Source of the DNA: Hyaloscypha bicolor E
Lineage: Eukaryota > Ascomycota > Leotiomycetes > Helotiales > Hyaloscyphaceae
NCBI RefSeq assembly: GCF_002865645.1
Contig: NW_020194518.1
Coordinates: forward strand, 1,053,463-1,117,462
DNA: 64,000 bases
Direction: 5' to 3'
Made by a program: the position numbers and the translations under genes. Every line of letters starts with the position of its first letter. The stretch's first letter is position 1. Positions 1 through 11,130 of the stretch are shown here, in pieces. The notes beneath the pieces are model-generated. The model was not told the DNA's origin. It did not search any database and saw only the letters and a list, made by a program, of their open reading frames with translations.

Positions 1-1991
1 CCGAGATTCTCGACACTTTGGAAGGGCGTGCCGGCAAACTGGTTTCGATTTGAGGCTGGCAATCTCAATGGCGGAGCTTGCATGAGACCATTTTCACGCT
101 TTATTCCTGTTGGCGGAGTCTGAATTACTCTGTATTGAGAATGGGGTGACTGAGAGGTTCTTTGCCGTTGCGCTGGCGGCGATTGTACCTGTTCAGCTGG
201 GCGCTTGCGGATAGGAGTGCTAGGCCGGAAAGGCTCATCGTCGTCACTGATGAGCTCGATGACCTCCGCATGGTCTGACTCGTGAGAAACGGTAACTTTC
301 GGCTTGATATGGAGAATTAAATCTCGAAATCGGTCACAGAGGGTAGTCCACTCGTTCTGAAAGCTCGTCGGCAAGTCATATAAATCGCCGTTGACCAGAT
401 TTTGAACGTCGTTACTAACTTGGGCCAGGAGACGGGTGACGATATTTAGCATATCCGATTCGGGCAGGTCAGGACAATCGCTAAGTTGCTGGTCGACATC
501 TCGGGTTCTTTGCTGAACTTTCTCGGTAATATTGGGGATACTATAGAGAATCTGAGTGGCAAGTTGGGTCGATAAGAACTCCTGAATAGCACTAGTTCCA
601 CAGCGGTTACGGAAACTAGCCCAATCTTGAGTCCACAATTCGTGGGTATCGAAGAACTCCGTTTCCTCTTGCCGTGCAAGTGCGTGATAATTGGGGCCGT
701 GCAAATTCGAGTTCTCAGCAGGCTGTTTTGTGACATAGTAGCCATGACGGACAATGTGGGCTTTCCCGAGCAAAATCTTTTCGTACTCAAGATGTCGGAT
801 CGAAACGTGGTCTGGATTCGTCAAAACACCAACACAGCGACTGGTTGCTTTGCAATCTTGAATGACCTTGCCCGTACTAGAATTGCTAGGATCAGTCTTC
901 ATCGCGAGAGTCCATATAATCAGAGCATTCGGCCTATCGATGTATTTGACAGCCAGATTTTCGATCACCTTAGCCAAGTATTGGTCCTTTGGGTCTGGGG
1001 CCACCCGGAAAATCCCAGGCAAATCGTAGAACGAGAGTGCAGGTAGACCGGGTCCGGAGATCTCGATGAATATAACGTTCGGAGAGAACTTTGCCTCTGT
1101 CGATTCGCGCTCTTGTTGGAAATCGCCGAGTGCACGTCGACCTGTTCCCGGGATAAAGATCCGGTAGTCTTCGTCATGATTGAGGAGCGCAATCTGGGCC
1201 CACTTAATCACCTCTTCGAGTTCAGACTTGTTGGTGATAGTCTTGAACTTCTTAACCTCGAGAACCTGCTCAACCCAAGGGGGGAAGGGGCGAGCCTTGG
1301 TCACGTGTCTCGATTCGACACCTCGTGGTCCAGGGGAGATGTACTTGTAGTACTGTTGGAGCGAAACCTGGCAGGTCCAAGTATCAGAGGGCGAGGTCTT
1401 TATGTTTGCTGGACACTTCGTACAAATGCCTTGGTCCTTCGGCAATTGCACTTCGGTTAAGGCGCTCATCAACGAGGACTTGCCAGCGCTTTGATCGCCA
1501 ACAAGGACCAACTCGGGCAGCTGAACGACATGATCAAGGCCAAAATTGCGCAATTCGCTGATCGCGTCGACAAGAATCTTGACTTTCTGACCAACAAGTT
1601 CAAGGCCTTGTGTCTGTGCCGGTTCTTCTGCCATTGAGGCAGGGTGTGATTCGGGCTGAGGGTCGTGGGAGGATTTTACAGGTCGAGATGTACGGACGGA
1701 CACTGACACGAGAGTGAATTAGTGATTTTCAAGCTGAATCTGAAATTGTGGGAACATACCTGAGCGACGTTGCTGCTCAACGACCGTACTCTGGTAACCT
1801 TCGTCCGCGGGCAAGCCGTCGTGTTGAGTCATTCCTTGAAATGGGTCTTCAAGAACGTCAGAGACGGATTCCAAATCAATCTCTTGTTTAGGAGTGTTGG
1901 TACCAGCACTGTACAACGATTCGTCCGGTGTGACTAGACCGCCATATGCGACCGTGGACTCACGTTTGACACGTCGAGCCCCTGGAGCCAT
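1..1991 (-). CDS. Dynamin-family GTPase, 3' part missing (window edge)
   Basis: Large GTPase of the dynamin/Mx family, which couples GTP hydrolysis to membrane remodelling. Two exons are visible: 1760-1991 (ATG at 1991, MAPGARRVKR) and 1702 down to the edge, joined in phase 1 across a 57-bp intron (1703-1759, donor GTATGT, branch-like CACTAAT). A variable N-terminus of about 140 residues precedes the G domain. The P-loop GDQSAGKSS lies near residue 146, followed by SFYDLPGIF (G3) and VLTNPD, where G4 is TNPD instead of the usual TKLD. Toward the edge, after the start of the helical stalk region, lies VIELISDDDE, a SUMO-interaction-like motif, followed by a basic stretch (RKRP, QRQR). The remaining stalk and any GED lie outside the window. 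The family call is secure; the cellular role (organelle or nuclear) is not. Confidence 0.9.
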
Positions 1992-3539
1992 TGCGATGTT
2001 TTAATAGAAGAACCAAAGAGCTTCCCCGCCTGTGGTCGTGTTAGCTTGAGTCGAAAGTAGTGGAAGGTGAAGGGAAGGGACGCACCTAGATTTTAATGCT
2101 TTGTGCAAAGACAACACTGCGCAAGGTCGGCAGTGACGATGGCAGAAGAGAAAGAGCGAGTCGTAATCGCAAGAGATAGAAGCAAAGACTCTCGAATATT
2201 CGAGAAACGAGGGCAATGGTGGTGGGGAAGGAAGACGACGACGGCGGAAGTGGAAGGAGGAGGTTGGAGTTGAATTGAGGTCGCCAGATAAAGTAAAGAT
2301 ACGCAAAAGCGAATTAAGCGAGGGGTGGGCAGACAAAGTGAGCCCGATTCGACAATGAGGGCAGGCGTAAAGTGAATCCGGTAGTGGGCTGATGTATGAT
2401 AGGAAAGCAAACTCGGCAAGGAGTTGACTCGGTGGGAAGAGGAGAAAATGTGGTTGCTTAGTGAATATCGCAGCGAGTGCCTAACAAAAACCAAGGCATG
2501 TCACAGCGCAGCATCTTCTTCTTGAGGCCGGAACTTCACTTTATACTTGCCCCAGAAACGCGAGAGCCGGCTGGCAGATCATCGCGGCCAATTCATTGAT
2601 TTCAACCCAATTAATTCCCTTTTTAATCAAGGAAGGCAAACGCGTAAAGTGCATGCATGAGAATGGGATGCGATACCCAATTGGAAACACGCGTGGTCTT
2701 CATCTGCGGTCCTGGCCCGTCGATCGGGAGATGCTTCTTCTCAATTTCTCGTTGCTTCCCTCGTGGCTCTCTACAAAGAACAAGCGAGGATGAGCCTTTG
2801 CCGGGAGGCCCAGCAAAAGCGCATCTGTAAACGTGAGCGCTCGGGAGAGATATGAGGAACCTTGATCGACCTGAAAATGAGACGGGGCAGCTAGGGCCTG
2901 CAGAAGAGGGGCGGTGTGTCGCAGAGGGCTTGCACCTCAAGTGAGCAAACTTTCACAACACCACCAGCCGACTGCACCCATTTTGTACGCAAGACTCACA
3001 ACTCTACGTGAAAAACTTCACCACGACTGTAGGAGCAATGAAATGGCTGGCTTAGCCTGATTCTTAGACCCTCGCACGGTCGCCATCATTTGCCACACAC
3101 ATCTGAATAGGAAACAATTGACGGGGGCTGTCTCTGTGCAAACTCACTTGAGTCCTGGTCGTAAATGGGCCTCCCCTCGTGAATGGCTGGCACTCGCACA
3201 GCAAACTCCGTGATCTGTCCTTTTATCTAACTGAGTGCGTGACACACGACATATAAGGGCTCCAATCATGAACGCGATGTCCAGACCCGGGCCTTGCGCT
3301 CACATATCACATCAGGACGAAGAGCAGAATGAGAGCAAGAAGAAGATTGAAGCTTCATGGCCATTTCTGTCTTTCTCGCATTGGCCTTCACGTGATCGCT
3401 TCATTGGTGTGGAATCCCTGTCAGGAGAAATGCAATCTGGCGGCTTGTTCCGCGCCATGATCAAGAAGTTCACGAGGTCAAGTTGCCATTTGCATTTCCA
3501 GCCAGATCACACAAAACCACATCTCCAAACCTTATCGCA
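1992..3539. promoter_or_regulatory. Divergent intergenic region (dynamin / GMPPA-like)
   Basis: About 1.5 kb separates two divergently transcribed genes, so it must hold both promoters. The part nearest the dynamin gene (2000-2500) is CT-rich on the minus strand, as is common in fungal 5' leaders. The open frames there are low-complexity by-products of that composition. No further gene or repeat was seen. Confidence 0.4.
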
Positions 3540-5027
3540 ATGTCTCTCCAGATCCCTCACCGAGATAAGGCGAATGGCGCATCTGCTGCGACAAAGGCTG
3601 TTATTCTGGTGGGTTTCTGCAATGAAAACGTCTTAAAAGGGGCAACGTTGACTGGAGGAAACAGGTTGGTGGCCCCTCAAGAGGAACTCGATTCAGGCCA
3701 TTGTCCCTGGATCTGCCAAAGGTGAGAGACTTCCTTAATCTGCCAAAGAGAGGCAATTTCTAACAACCTGCTTGCAGCCCCTCTTCGAAGTTGCTGGCCA
3801 TCCCATCATCTGGCACTGCCTCACCGCCATCGCAAAGGTTCCCCACATTCAAGAAGTATGCATGATCGGATACTACGATGAATCTGTCTTCCGCGACTTC
3901 ATCAAAGACGCCTCGACGGAATTTCCACAAATCAAGATTGTATACCTGCGCGAATACCAAGCGCTGGGCACTGCTGGAGGACTCTACCATTTCCGCGATG
4001 CCATTCTGAAAGGCAAGCCTGAACGCTTCTTCGTCCTCAATGCGGATGTCTGCTGCTCATTCCCACTGAATGATATGCTCAAGCTCTTTGAGGATAAGGA
4101 TGCAGAGGCTGTCATCCTTGGCACGCGGGTCAGTGAGGATGCTGCCAGTAACTTTGGATGCATTGTCTCGGACGCCCACACCCGCCGAGTTCTCCACTAC
4201 GTCGAAAAGCCCGAATCACATATTTCGAACCTCATTAACTGCGGTGTCTACCTCTTCTCTACCGAATGCATCTTCCCCTCCATTCGAAGCGCGATCAAGA
4301 AGCGGACCGACCGACCTCGACTCGTCTCTTACCCCTCCTCCGAGAATCTCGAATCCTCCTATTTCCAAGACGATGACGAAGAGACTAAGAACGAAGTGTT
4401 GCGGTTGGAACAGGACATATTGAGTGATTTGGCAGATAGCAAGCAATTCTTCGTCTACGAGACCAAGGATTTCTGGAGACAGATCAAGACAGCAGGTTCA
4501 GCCGTTCCAGCCAATGCTCTCTATCTGCAGAAGGCGATGCAAACTGGATCTAAGGAATTAGCCAAGCCATCTGCAAACATCCTCCCTCCTGTCTTCATCC
4601 ACCCAACCGCACACGTCGATCCCACAGCTAAGCTTGGGCCGAATGTCTCAATTGGCCCTCGAGTCACAGTCGGCGCTGGTGTCAGAATTAAGGAAGCAAT
4701 TGTGCTGGAGGATGTAGAGATCAAGCACGATGCTTGCATTCTGTATGCCATCATTGGCTGGAACAGCAGGGTCGGTGCTTGGGCTCGCGTTGAGGGCACA
4801 CCCACACCTGTCAACAGTCACACAACAAGCATCGTGAAGAACGGAGTCAAAGTTCAGAGCATCACTATCCTTGGAAAGGAATGCGGTGTTGGTGATGAGG
4901 TTAGAGTGCAGAACTGCGTCTGCCTGCCATTCAAAGAATTGAAGAGGGTAAGATTTCCACACCTTATAGTTAACACTCTGTACTCTGCTGACAGAACTAG
5001 GATGTTGCCAATGAAGTGATCATGTAG
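3540..5027 (+). CDS. Mannose-1-phosphate guanylyltransferase alpha-like (GDP-mannose pyrophosphorylase)
   Basis: Member of the sugar-nucleotidyltransferase family that makes or regulates GDP-mannose, the donor for glycosylation and wall mannan. Four exons: 3540-3608, 3665-3721, 3778-4947 and 5001-5027, giving 440 residues, the normal size for the GMPPA type. Exon joins rebuild the nucleotide-binding signature VGGPSRGTRFRPLSLDLPKP followed by LFEVAGHPII. The C-terminal third holds hexapeptide repeats of a left-handed beta helix (PTAHVDPTAKLGPNVSIGP and on, about residues 305-420). The last exon adds only DVANEVIM, the conserved end of the family. The longer length and helix point to the alpha (regulatory) paralogue rather than the shorter catalytic beta subunit (PSA1/VIG9 type); this is inferred. 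The ATG at 3540 was chosen because it gives the short leader MSLQIPHRDKAN before the conserved core. Confidence 0.93.
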
Positions 5028-5692
5028 TCACTCTTCCGGATATCGTGAGCGTGTATGGAGAGACCGTATTAATAATACGCGGTTGTTTTTGGGCAAGCTT
5101 TTGAGGGTTACTGGTCAGAAGCATATTTTGACAGGAAGCACACCTCCAAAAGTTTTTTCACATAGACGAATAGCATTCTAATGCGAATGCGGCTGCTCGT
5201 TCATCCACAGATCGTTATGTGCACTTCAAATTTTCCTGTGCAAGTGCATACTTTATTATTAAATTATCAATACTCTCATGACTCGACTTCACCGTTCGGA
5301 CATTTCTCGGTTCGGGGATAAGGTAGGGATGCCCACTGTTTTCCAATTCAGGTTACACTGCCACGCCTTCCCGCGGGGCATGTCCTGGAATATCTCGACA
5401 TTTTTCTTTTCAGCTTATAAATCGAGCTCGAAACTTAAGCTTGCATTGCGATTTAGGATTTCAAATCAGTCTATAAGTGTAGTTTCATGAGACTTCCTTC
5501 AAATTTGCCGAGTCTCTTTGAGCGTTGGTGAAATCAGCCATCTGCTATACTATTTTCCAGTGACGCCATCGGCCTGTAAGGTACTTATAGATTCAACCGG
5601 CCTGCAGCAACCGTTCACTTTTCACTTGTTCCCCTTCATCAATTGACGTTTCAGCACCTCGTCCTGCTTGCCATCTTTCAATTAACCTCAAA
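5028..5692. other. Intergenic region, no gene seen
   Basis: This stretch lies between two tandem plus-strand genes. It should hold the 3' end of the GDP-mannose pyrophosphorylase-like gene and the promoter of the flavin oxidoreductase. The composition is moderately AT-rich. No repeat or supported coding frame was found. Confidence 0.4.
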
Positions 5693-7041
5693 ATGTCAAC
5701 CCACCACGCCCTCCCCCAATCCAACGGGCAGACAACCCACCGTGAAGGAATACCCAACAAAGCCGCACCAGGTGTATGTCTCCTCCCCCTTCCCCCAATG
5801 GCTTCACTAATGCAATCCAGATTCCCTACTTCACGCCTGCCCAAGAGCCCCCCTCTGGTACTGCATCAGATCCTCAACCAGATGGCAAGCCTATCCCAAA
5901 ACTCTTCCAACCTCTCAAAATCCGAGGTTTGACGCTCCAAAATCGCATCATGTTATCTCCATTATGCCAGTATTCAGCTCAAGATGGGCATTTGACGCCT
6001 TGGCATATGGCTCACCTCGGCGGTATCATCTCGCGGGGTCCGGGCCTAACGATGATCGAAGCTACTGCCATTCTTCCCGAAGGGAGGATCACGCCTCAGG
6101 ACTCCGGTATCTGGAGCGACAAGCACGTAGAAGGCGAATATGGCCTCCGAAGAATCGTCGAGTTCGCCCATTCCCAGAACCAGAAGATTGCTATCCAGAT
6201 CGCGCATGCGGGAAGGAAAGCGAGCACGGTCGCGCCTTGGCTGGGTATGGATGTTTTGGCGACGGAGGAGGTTGGAGGTTGGCCGAGCAATGTTAGGGGA
6301 CCGAGTGCGGTTCCCTATAACGAGGAGCATGCCACGCCGAAAGAACTGTCGTTGGACGATATTGAGGAGCTGAAGAAGGCTTGGGGGGCAGCGGTTAAGA
6401 GGGCGGTTAAGGCAGGCTTTGATGTGATTGAAATCCACAACGCTCATGGTTATCTGCTGCATAGCTTCTTGAGTCCGGTCAGCAATAAACGGACTGATAG
6501 GTATGGAGGCAGTTTCGAAAATCGAGTGCGTCTTACACTGGAGATTGTGGAAGTTTCGAGGAAGGAGATGCCGGAGAGCATGCCATTGTTCTTGAGGCTC
6601 AGTGCGTCGGACTGGCTTGAGTATAGCGGGAAGGAGTCTTGGACTGTGGAAGAGTCGGCGAAGCTAGCCTCTCTGTTATCGGAGAAAGGTGTCGATTTAC
6701 TCGACGTCTCGTCTGGTGGCAACAGCCCTGGACAGAAAATCAAGGGAGGCCCGGGATACCAAGCTGGATTTGCGAAGACGATCAAGAAGGCCGTGGGAGA
6801 TAAGCTGCTTGTTAGTGCGGTGGGAACGATCACGAGTGGCAAGCAGGCACAGGCGATTATCAGTGGGGAGGGGGAGCAGAGTATGGGGAGCGAGGAACTG
6901 GATTTGATTGCAGCTGGACGCATGTTTCAGAAGAACCCCGGACTCGTTTGGGATTGGGCTGAGGATTTGGGCATCCAGATCAATGTTGCAAACCAGATAA
7001 GATGGGGGTTCGGAGGACGCCCGGGAGCGCCAAAGAAGTGA
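5693..7041 (+). CDS. NADH:flavin oxidoreductase, Old Yellow Enzyme family (YqjM-like class)
   Basis: FMN-dependent ene-reductase that reduces activated C=C bonds with NAD(P)H. Two exons, 5693-5773 and 5821-7041, with a 47-bp intron (donor GTATGT, acceptor ATCCAG), give 433 residues. Splicing restores NKAAPG-IPYFTPAQEPP at the entry of the TIM barrel. Family marks in order are KLFQPLKIRGLTLQNRI; SPLCQYSAQDG, whose Cys is the flavin-tuning residue of the YqjM-like class; IQIAHAGRK; HNAHGYLLHSFLSP with substrate-binding histidines; KRTDRYGGSFENR; and VGTITSG and AAGRMFQKNPGLV near the phosphate site. No targeting signal is evident. The physiological substrate cannot be read from sequence, and no secondary-metabolite cluster surrounds it. 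Confidence 0.95.
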
Positions 7042-7898
7042 CACGACAAGAGAAGAGACTTAGAGAAGAGAAAGATTTTCTAGAATGGGAGTACTTCCTT
7101 TTTTATAGAGACGAAATAGAATACTTGTTTACCATCAATCGTATCTTCTGCTGGGGAGTCATATGCCGAGAAGCAGGCGCCTTCCTACTGACTAGAGTCA
7201 CTAGACTCACTGCCTGCTGGAACATTGATGTTGCTGAAATTTCTGTTTTGATGCGAAGGAGAAATATGAGCACCATTCCTTGACCTAATCAACCGGCCCC
7301 AAGTAAAATCATCACCATTGATGCATTTTTTGTTTACATATCAGGGAATTGATCTGACAGCACGTGATGCGTCCACCTCGCTCCTTCCCCCTTAATTCAG
7401 TACTCCACCCACATCACTTCCAAGAATGAAGGATCGCGACTTCCTCAAGGGCGGCAAAATTACCCATGCAACCCGCCAACAATTTTATCTCTTCTGTTCT
7501 CCAACTTTCTCTTCCTCTCGACATCCATCATCACTTTTCACGTCAACTCATCGACGGCGTATTTCTCTCATCAGCCAAACCCCACCCAAGTCAATGCCAG
7601 CCTCATCTCGAGCACCGCGTCACCTCATCCAAATCACACCCTGTCCTGCAGAGCATCGCCTCCTCAAAAGTCACATACTCATTCACGCTCCATCCCGAAC
7701 ACTCCACCTTCAATTTTGAGAGGTGTGAACCGCAGCCCTAACACGTCTTTCAAAGGCTGCGAAACGTGGAGTGGGAGACTTCTATTAGTACCTGTACTGA
7801 AACTGCGAGGGCCAGTGATGGTTTCTTGCTAAGTGGGGTGGTGTACGGCGGATTTGAGGTGCGTTGTGTGAGAGAGGAAGGAGAAGAGAGAGAGAGAG
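7042..7898. other. Intergenic region, no supported gene
   Basis: This sequence lies downstream of the Old Yellow Enzyme. Open frames around 7426-7741 have no recognisable motif and are rich in Ser/His/Pro from a CT-rich composition. It leads directly into the purine-rich minisatellite that follows. Confidence 0.3.
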
Positions 7899-8024
7899 AT
7901 GTTTGACAGGGAGAGAGAGATTTTTGACAGGGAGAGGGAGATGTTTGACAAGGAGAGAGAGATGTTTGACAAGGAGAGAGAGATGTTTGAGAAGGAGAGA
8001 GAGATGTTTGACAGGGAGAGAGGG
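7899..8024 (+). repeat. 21-bp purine-rich minisatellite, 6 units
   Basis: Six head-to-tail 21-bp units of the form ATGTTTGACAAGGAGAGAGA+G (7899, 7920, 7941, 7962, 7983, 8004) differ by only a few substitutions and lie in a longer GA-rich tract starting near 7870. Because the unit is a multiple of three, the plus strand reads as a heptad, MFDKERE, and the minus strand as a Ser/Leu repeat. No promoter, signal or domain supports either as a gene. Confidence 0.9.
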
Positions 8025-9239
8025 AGAGAATTGGAAGTGAGGTATGTCCTTTTGGAAGGGTGTCCAGTGATCGAACTCGGCTGACAAGATTCCAGGCCAA
8101 ATCTGATTGTACGCCTGATTCGACATACATTCGGGCTGCCACCTTCGCTCTGTGTGGTCACACACATAAGTACATTCCTCGGGGTTCCAAGATAAAGTAC
8201 GGCACCCTTTTGAGGAAGATGCAATGCTCGGCGACCTGCAAGCCAGCAAGGACACTATCACCAGTGGACATCGGGCTCGGTGCAATTGAAAAGGACGAAG
8301 ACGATGTGTCTGACAAAACACCAAGCCTCAAGCATCCATCTGGCCCTTTACTCGCCAACAGACTCCGCAGGCCTCGAACAAATTTTTCTTCTTCGAATTC
8401 CAGTTTATTGTCCTTTATCGCCTATTTAGCACGTAAGACACGACTATGTGCAACAATGCGACTTTATAGCAAAGTCGTACACAGCAATCCTCCCTTACAT
8501 AGATGTGCCTTCCGTGTATAGTGACCAAACTGACCCCCATTTGGGAACATGCTCCGTCGGGCGTACTAACCCTGGTTTATACCCCAGAGCTAAGGAAAAC
8601 CGCGGAAACCTTAGCTAGGCAGTTCCTATACTTAGCAACTGAGAACTACTCAGAGAGGTTCCATCTGTAGCTTGTGCCGAACACAGTTTCTTCTTCCTGT
8701 CCCCTTTACCCTCTTCCCAGTGGGGTGCAGCCTCCTCATAATCTCCTCTACTCCGGGAACCCTCCTCCGAGTCCTGCCTTTCCTCTCCGCTTGCCCGTAT
8801 GTGACCGTAGGCTAGAACCTATTCCTGCCCCTCCGTGTTATAGCCGTGTTCGGAGGCCGACTCTGTGCGAGGCGCTCTTTGGAGGTTGTGTTTCGTATCT
8901 TGGTATCGATTCACTAAGCAGGGTACCGCTTTCTAACGTCGAGTGTGGGATGAGGTGCAATATTCGTCGTTACTCGAGGGGACGGGGCGCATGAAAAGCT
9001 TCGATGCCCAGAGGATCGATGGGTATGCTGTGTGCAAGGGGGTAGCAGGTCAATTTGACTCAATCCTGGCCCTGTGCTCCGGAGAGACACAGGTTAACAG
9101 CCTGCACCACGGGGAGGTGTTGAGTCTTCATAGGCTGCCCTCGAAGAATTTGAAGGGTAATGGAAAGGGATTTCTGTCGCAGAGGCGACGAATGCCAAAC
9201 TGGCTCCGACTTTGAGAATTGAGAGCGGGTTCAGGTCAA
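8025..9239. other. Intergenic region with a short palindrome, no supported gene
   Basis: Open frames here lack motifs. A perfect 8-bp inverted repeat, AGCTAAGG and CCTTAGCT (8588-8595 and 8609-8616), flanks a CCGCGG-containing loop. Nothing else was recognised. Confidence 0.3.
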
Positions 9240-9830
9240 TTCATCAGTTCACCCCTGGTTGGAATCAGCAGAGTATGGTTGCATTAAATTTAATGATTTG
9301 ATTAATTCAATAATGGTCTAGCCATAATTATATAATAACCATCAAGCCAAATTTTATATGCATAATTGATGTATAATTAGTACTTTTAATGCAAAACATA
9401 GTTACATGAGAGCAAAATCAGACAGCTTATAAAGCGTCAGAATATATATTTAGGCTTTCTCGACGTCTCCTTCAGTAGCTAGGATTTCTTTATTAAAAGC
9501 ATTAATATCTGTCCAGTCTGCTTCGTTGTCGTCCTCGTTAACTATATTATTCTCAACCTAATCGTCCTTTTAATTAAGTAATAAGTTATGAGTATTGGTT
9601 AGGAAGGAGAGTATTAAAATTATGAGAATTTGCATGCTTATTAGGCCTGCTTCTGGTAATACTATTAGTTAGAATAAGAGGATAGCCTAAATGGGAACTG
9701 TACCCCGTAGAGCCATTTAATATAATGCATAATAGTCAATATGCCATTATATTTAGTTATATAATAATGGTCAAGTAAATCCTTAATTAAGCCATCCCTC
9801 CCTATGGCGGAGTAGCTCTACTGATATGGA
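9240..9830 (-). pseudogene. AT-rich decayed coding relic (RIP-like), unidentified
   Basis: A sharply AT-rich island in otherwise balanced DNA. On the minus strand from about 9725 to 9450 one frame reads as protein interrupted by TAA and TAG codons. It begins MALRGTVPI, continues LPEAGLISMQ, and ends with the acidic tail NEDDNEADWTDINAFNKE and a stop near 9451. Stops at positions where CAA/CAG or TGG would be natural fit C-to-T decay by RIP. The pattern suggests the C-terminal part of an old transposase or other repeat protein, but the family was not recognised. No clear terminal repeats were found. Confidence 0.4.
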
Positions 9831-11130
9831 GTGATCTTTTCATCCTCAACATAGCTGCCAACACCCTTCTGACGGCTCTGACTCCTTCCGATCGGACATT
9901 AAATTGCCAACATCCACGCTCTTGACACAAGAGTCTTAATCAACCGAATCCATTATCTTGGAAACCGAAAGTCCCAACACTTGAGAGACTGCTGGTTAAA
10001 ACACACCCTCGTGTCAGATCACCCTCTCCCATATCAAAAGCGAGTCGCACACAGCAGAAACCTCAGTGTACTATTACCTCATCGCGAAAGTCAAAACCAA
10101 AGCCATCAAATTTCCTCCGTCTTCCACATACCCATTTAATCAACAGCACCAGGAACTACCGCTATACCAGCCACACATCGATCACCGGACACGGGCACCC
10201 ACCCGGTTGAACCCAGAAATCTAGTGATCCTTATGTGTGTGGAAGCCTTCTAGTACGCCGAAAAGCGAACCCTAAAATTGTGGTCTGGTCATAAGTAGAA
10301 GGGGGTCGGACCAAAGATGCGCGCCAGGGCTTTCATAATGGTCATGAAATGTCTGAGAAGTATCCCACGGAAATGATTCAAGAGAGCCAGACGTTTACCA
10401 CGAGCTTGAAGTAACTGGGGAGGCAGAAGAAGCCAGCGTAGAATCCGAGATTCCTCGAGACTGACCAGAGCCAAATCCTGCCTACAGACACGACGAACGA
10501 AAACTTGACACCGAACAGATCACTGAACTAACACGACCACTTTAGTGGCCCGAAGGAAAGATAAAATGTGGTATTCTCACCAGGGCACAAAAGTTACACA
10601 AAGCTCACCACACAATGCAGAGCTGCTCTTTACCTGTTTTCGCCGATCATTTCAAGTACAACTCTGTTCCACTACCGACTCTCTTTCCACAAATGGTTGA
10701 CTGACATGCAGCAATTAAGGTACTCAGTGGTAACATTTTCCAAGGAAGATCCCGGCTTCTTTGTGGGAATTTGCCACTCCAGTCTGTGCAGAGAATTTAG
10801 TAGCCACCAGTTTCGCGTCATATCTCAAAACTCGGAAATCATCTGGAATTATCCATATTTAAGCTTTTAAGTTCGTTACACATCATTAAAGAGAAACAGA
10901 GGGAATCCTTTTTGGTCCAAGCCATGCCACAAGAACTGCTCCAAAGTATTCTCCTTCGCTCCTCCGAATACTTCTGCCCACCCAATGCGTTACGCCGTCA
11001 TATTGAATTCAATTACCCCCAGTGTAAATGCTCAACCCTCTCGTGTCAGAGTGACGTGCAACAACGCCCAATTCTCCAAAAAACCAGCCCGCAAACATCC
11101 TGTCCACAACACCAATACTCTGGAAGCATG
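9831..11130. other. Intergenic region, no gene seen
   Basis: About 1.3 kb of moderate composition downstream of the transcription factor gene. Short open frames on both strands show no motif. Nothing was recognised. Confidence 0.3.

Noticed and set aside
2001..2494. Two overlapping minus-strand open frames upstream of the dynamin gene
   Set aside because: Ser/His/Leu-rich low complexity from a CT-rich leader, overlapping in two phases, with no motif.
5480..5495. TTTCATGAGA match to the introner core
   Set aside because: Only ten bases, outside any intron and without the other shared blocks; expected by chance at this window size.
7426..7741. Plus-strand open frames downstream of the Old Yellow Enzyme
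   Set aside because: Overlapping phases and a Ser/His/Pro-rich composition; no motif or plausible splice.
7750..8324. Minus-strand Ser/Leu repeat frames across the minisatellite
   Set aside because: Produced by the 21-bp repeat itself; open in several phases, no signal or domain.
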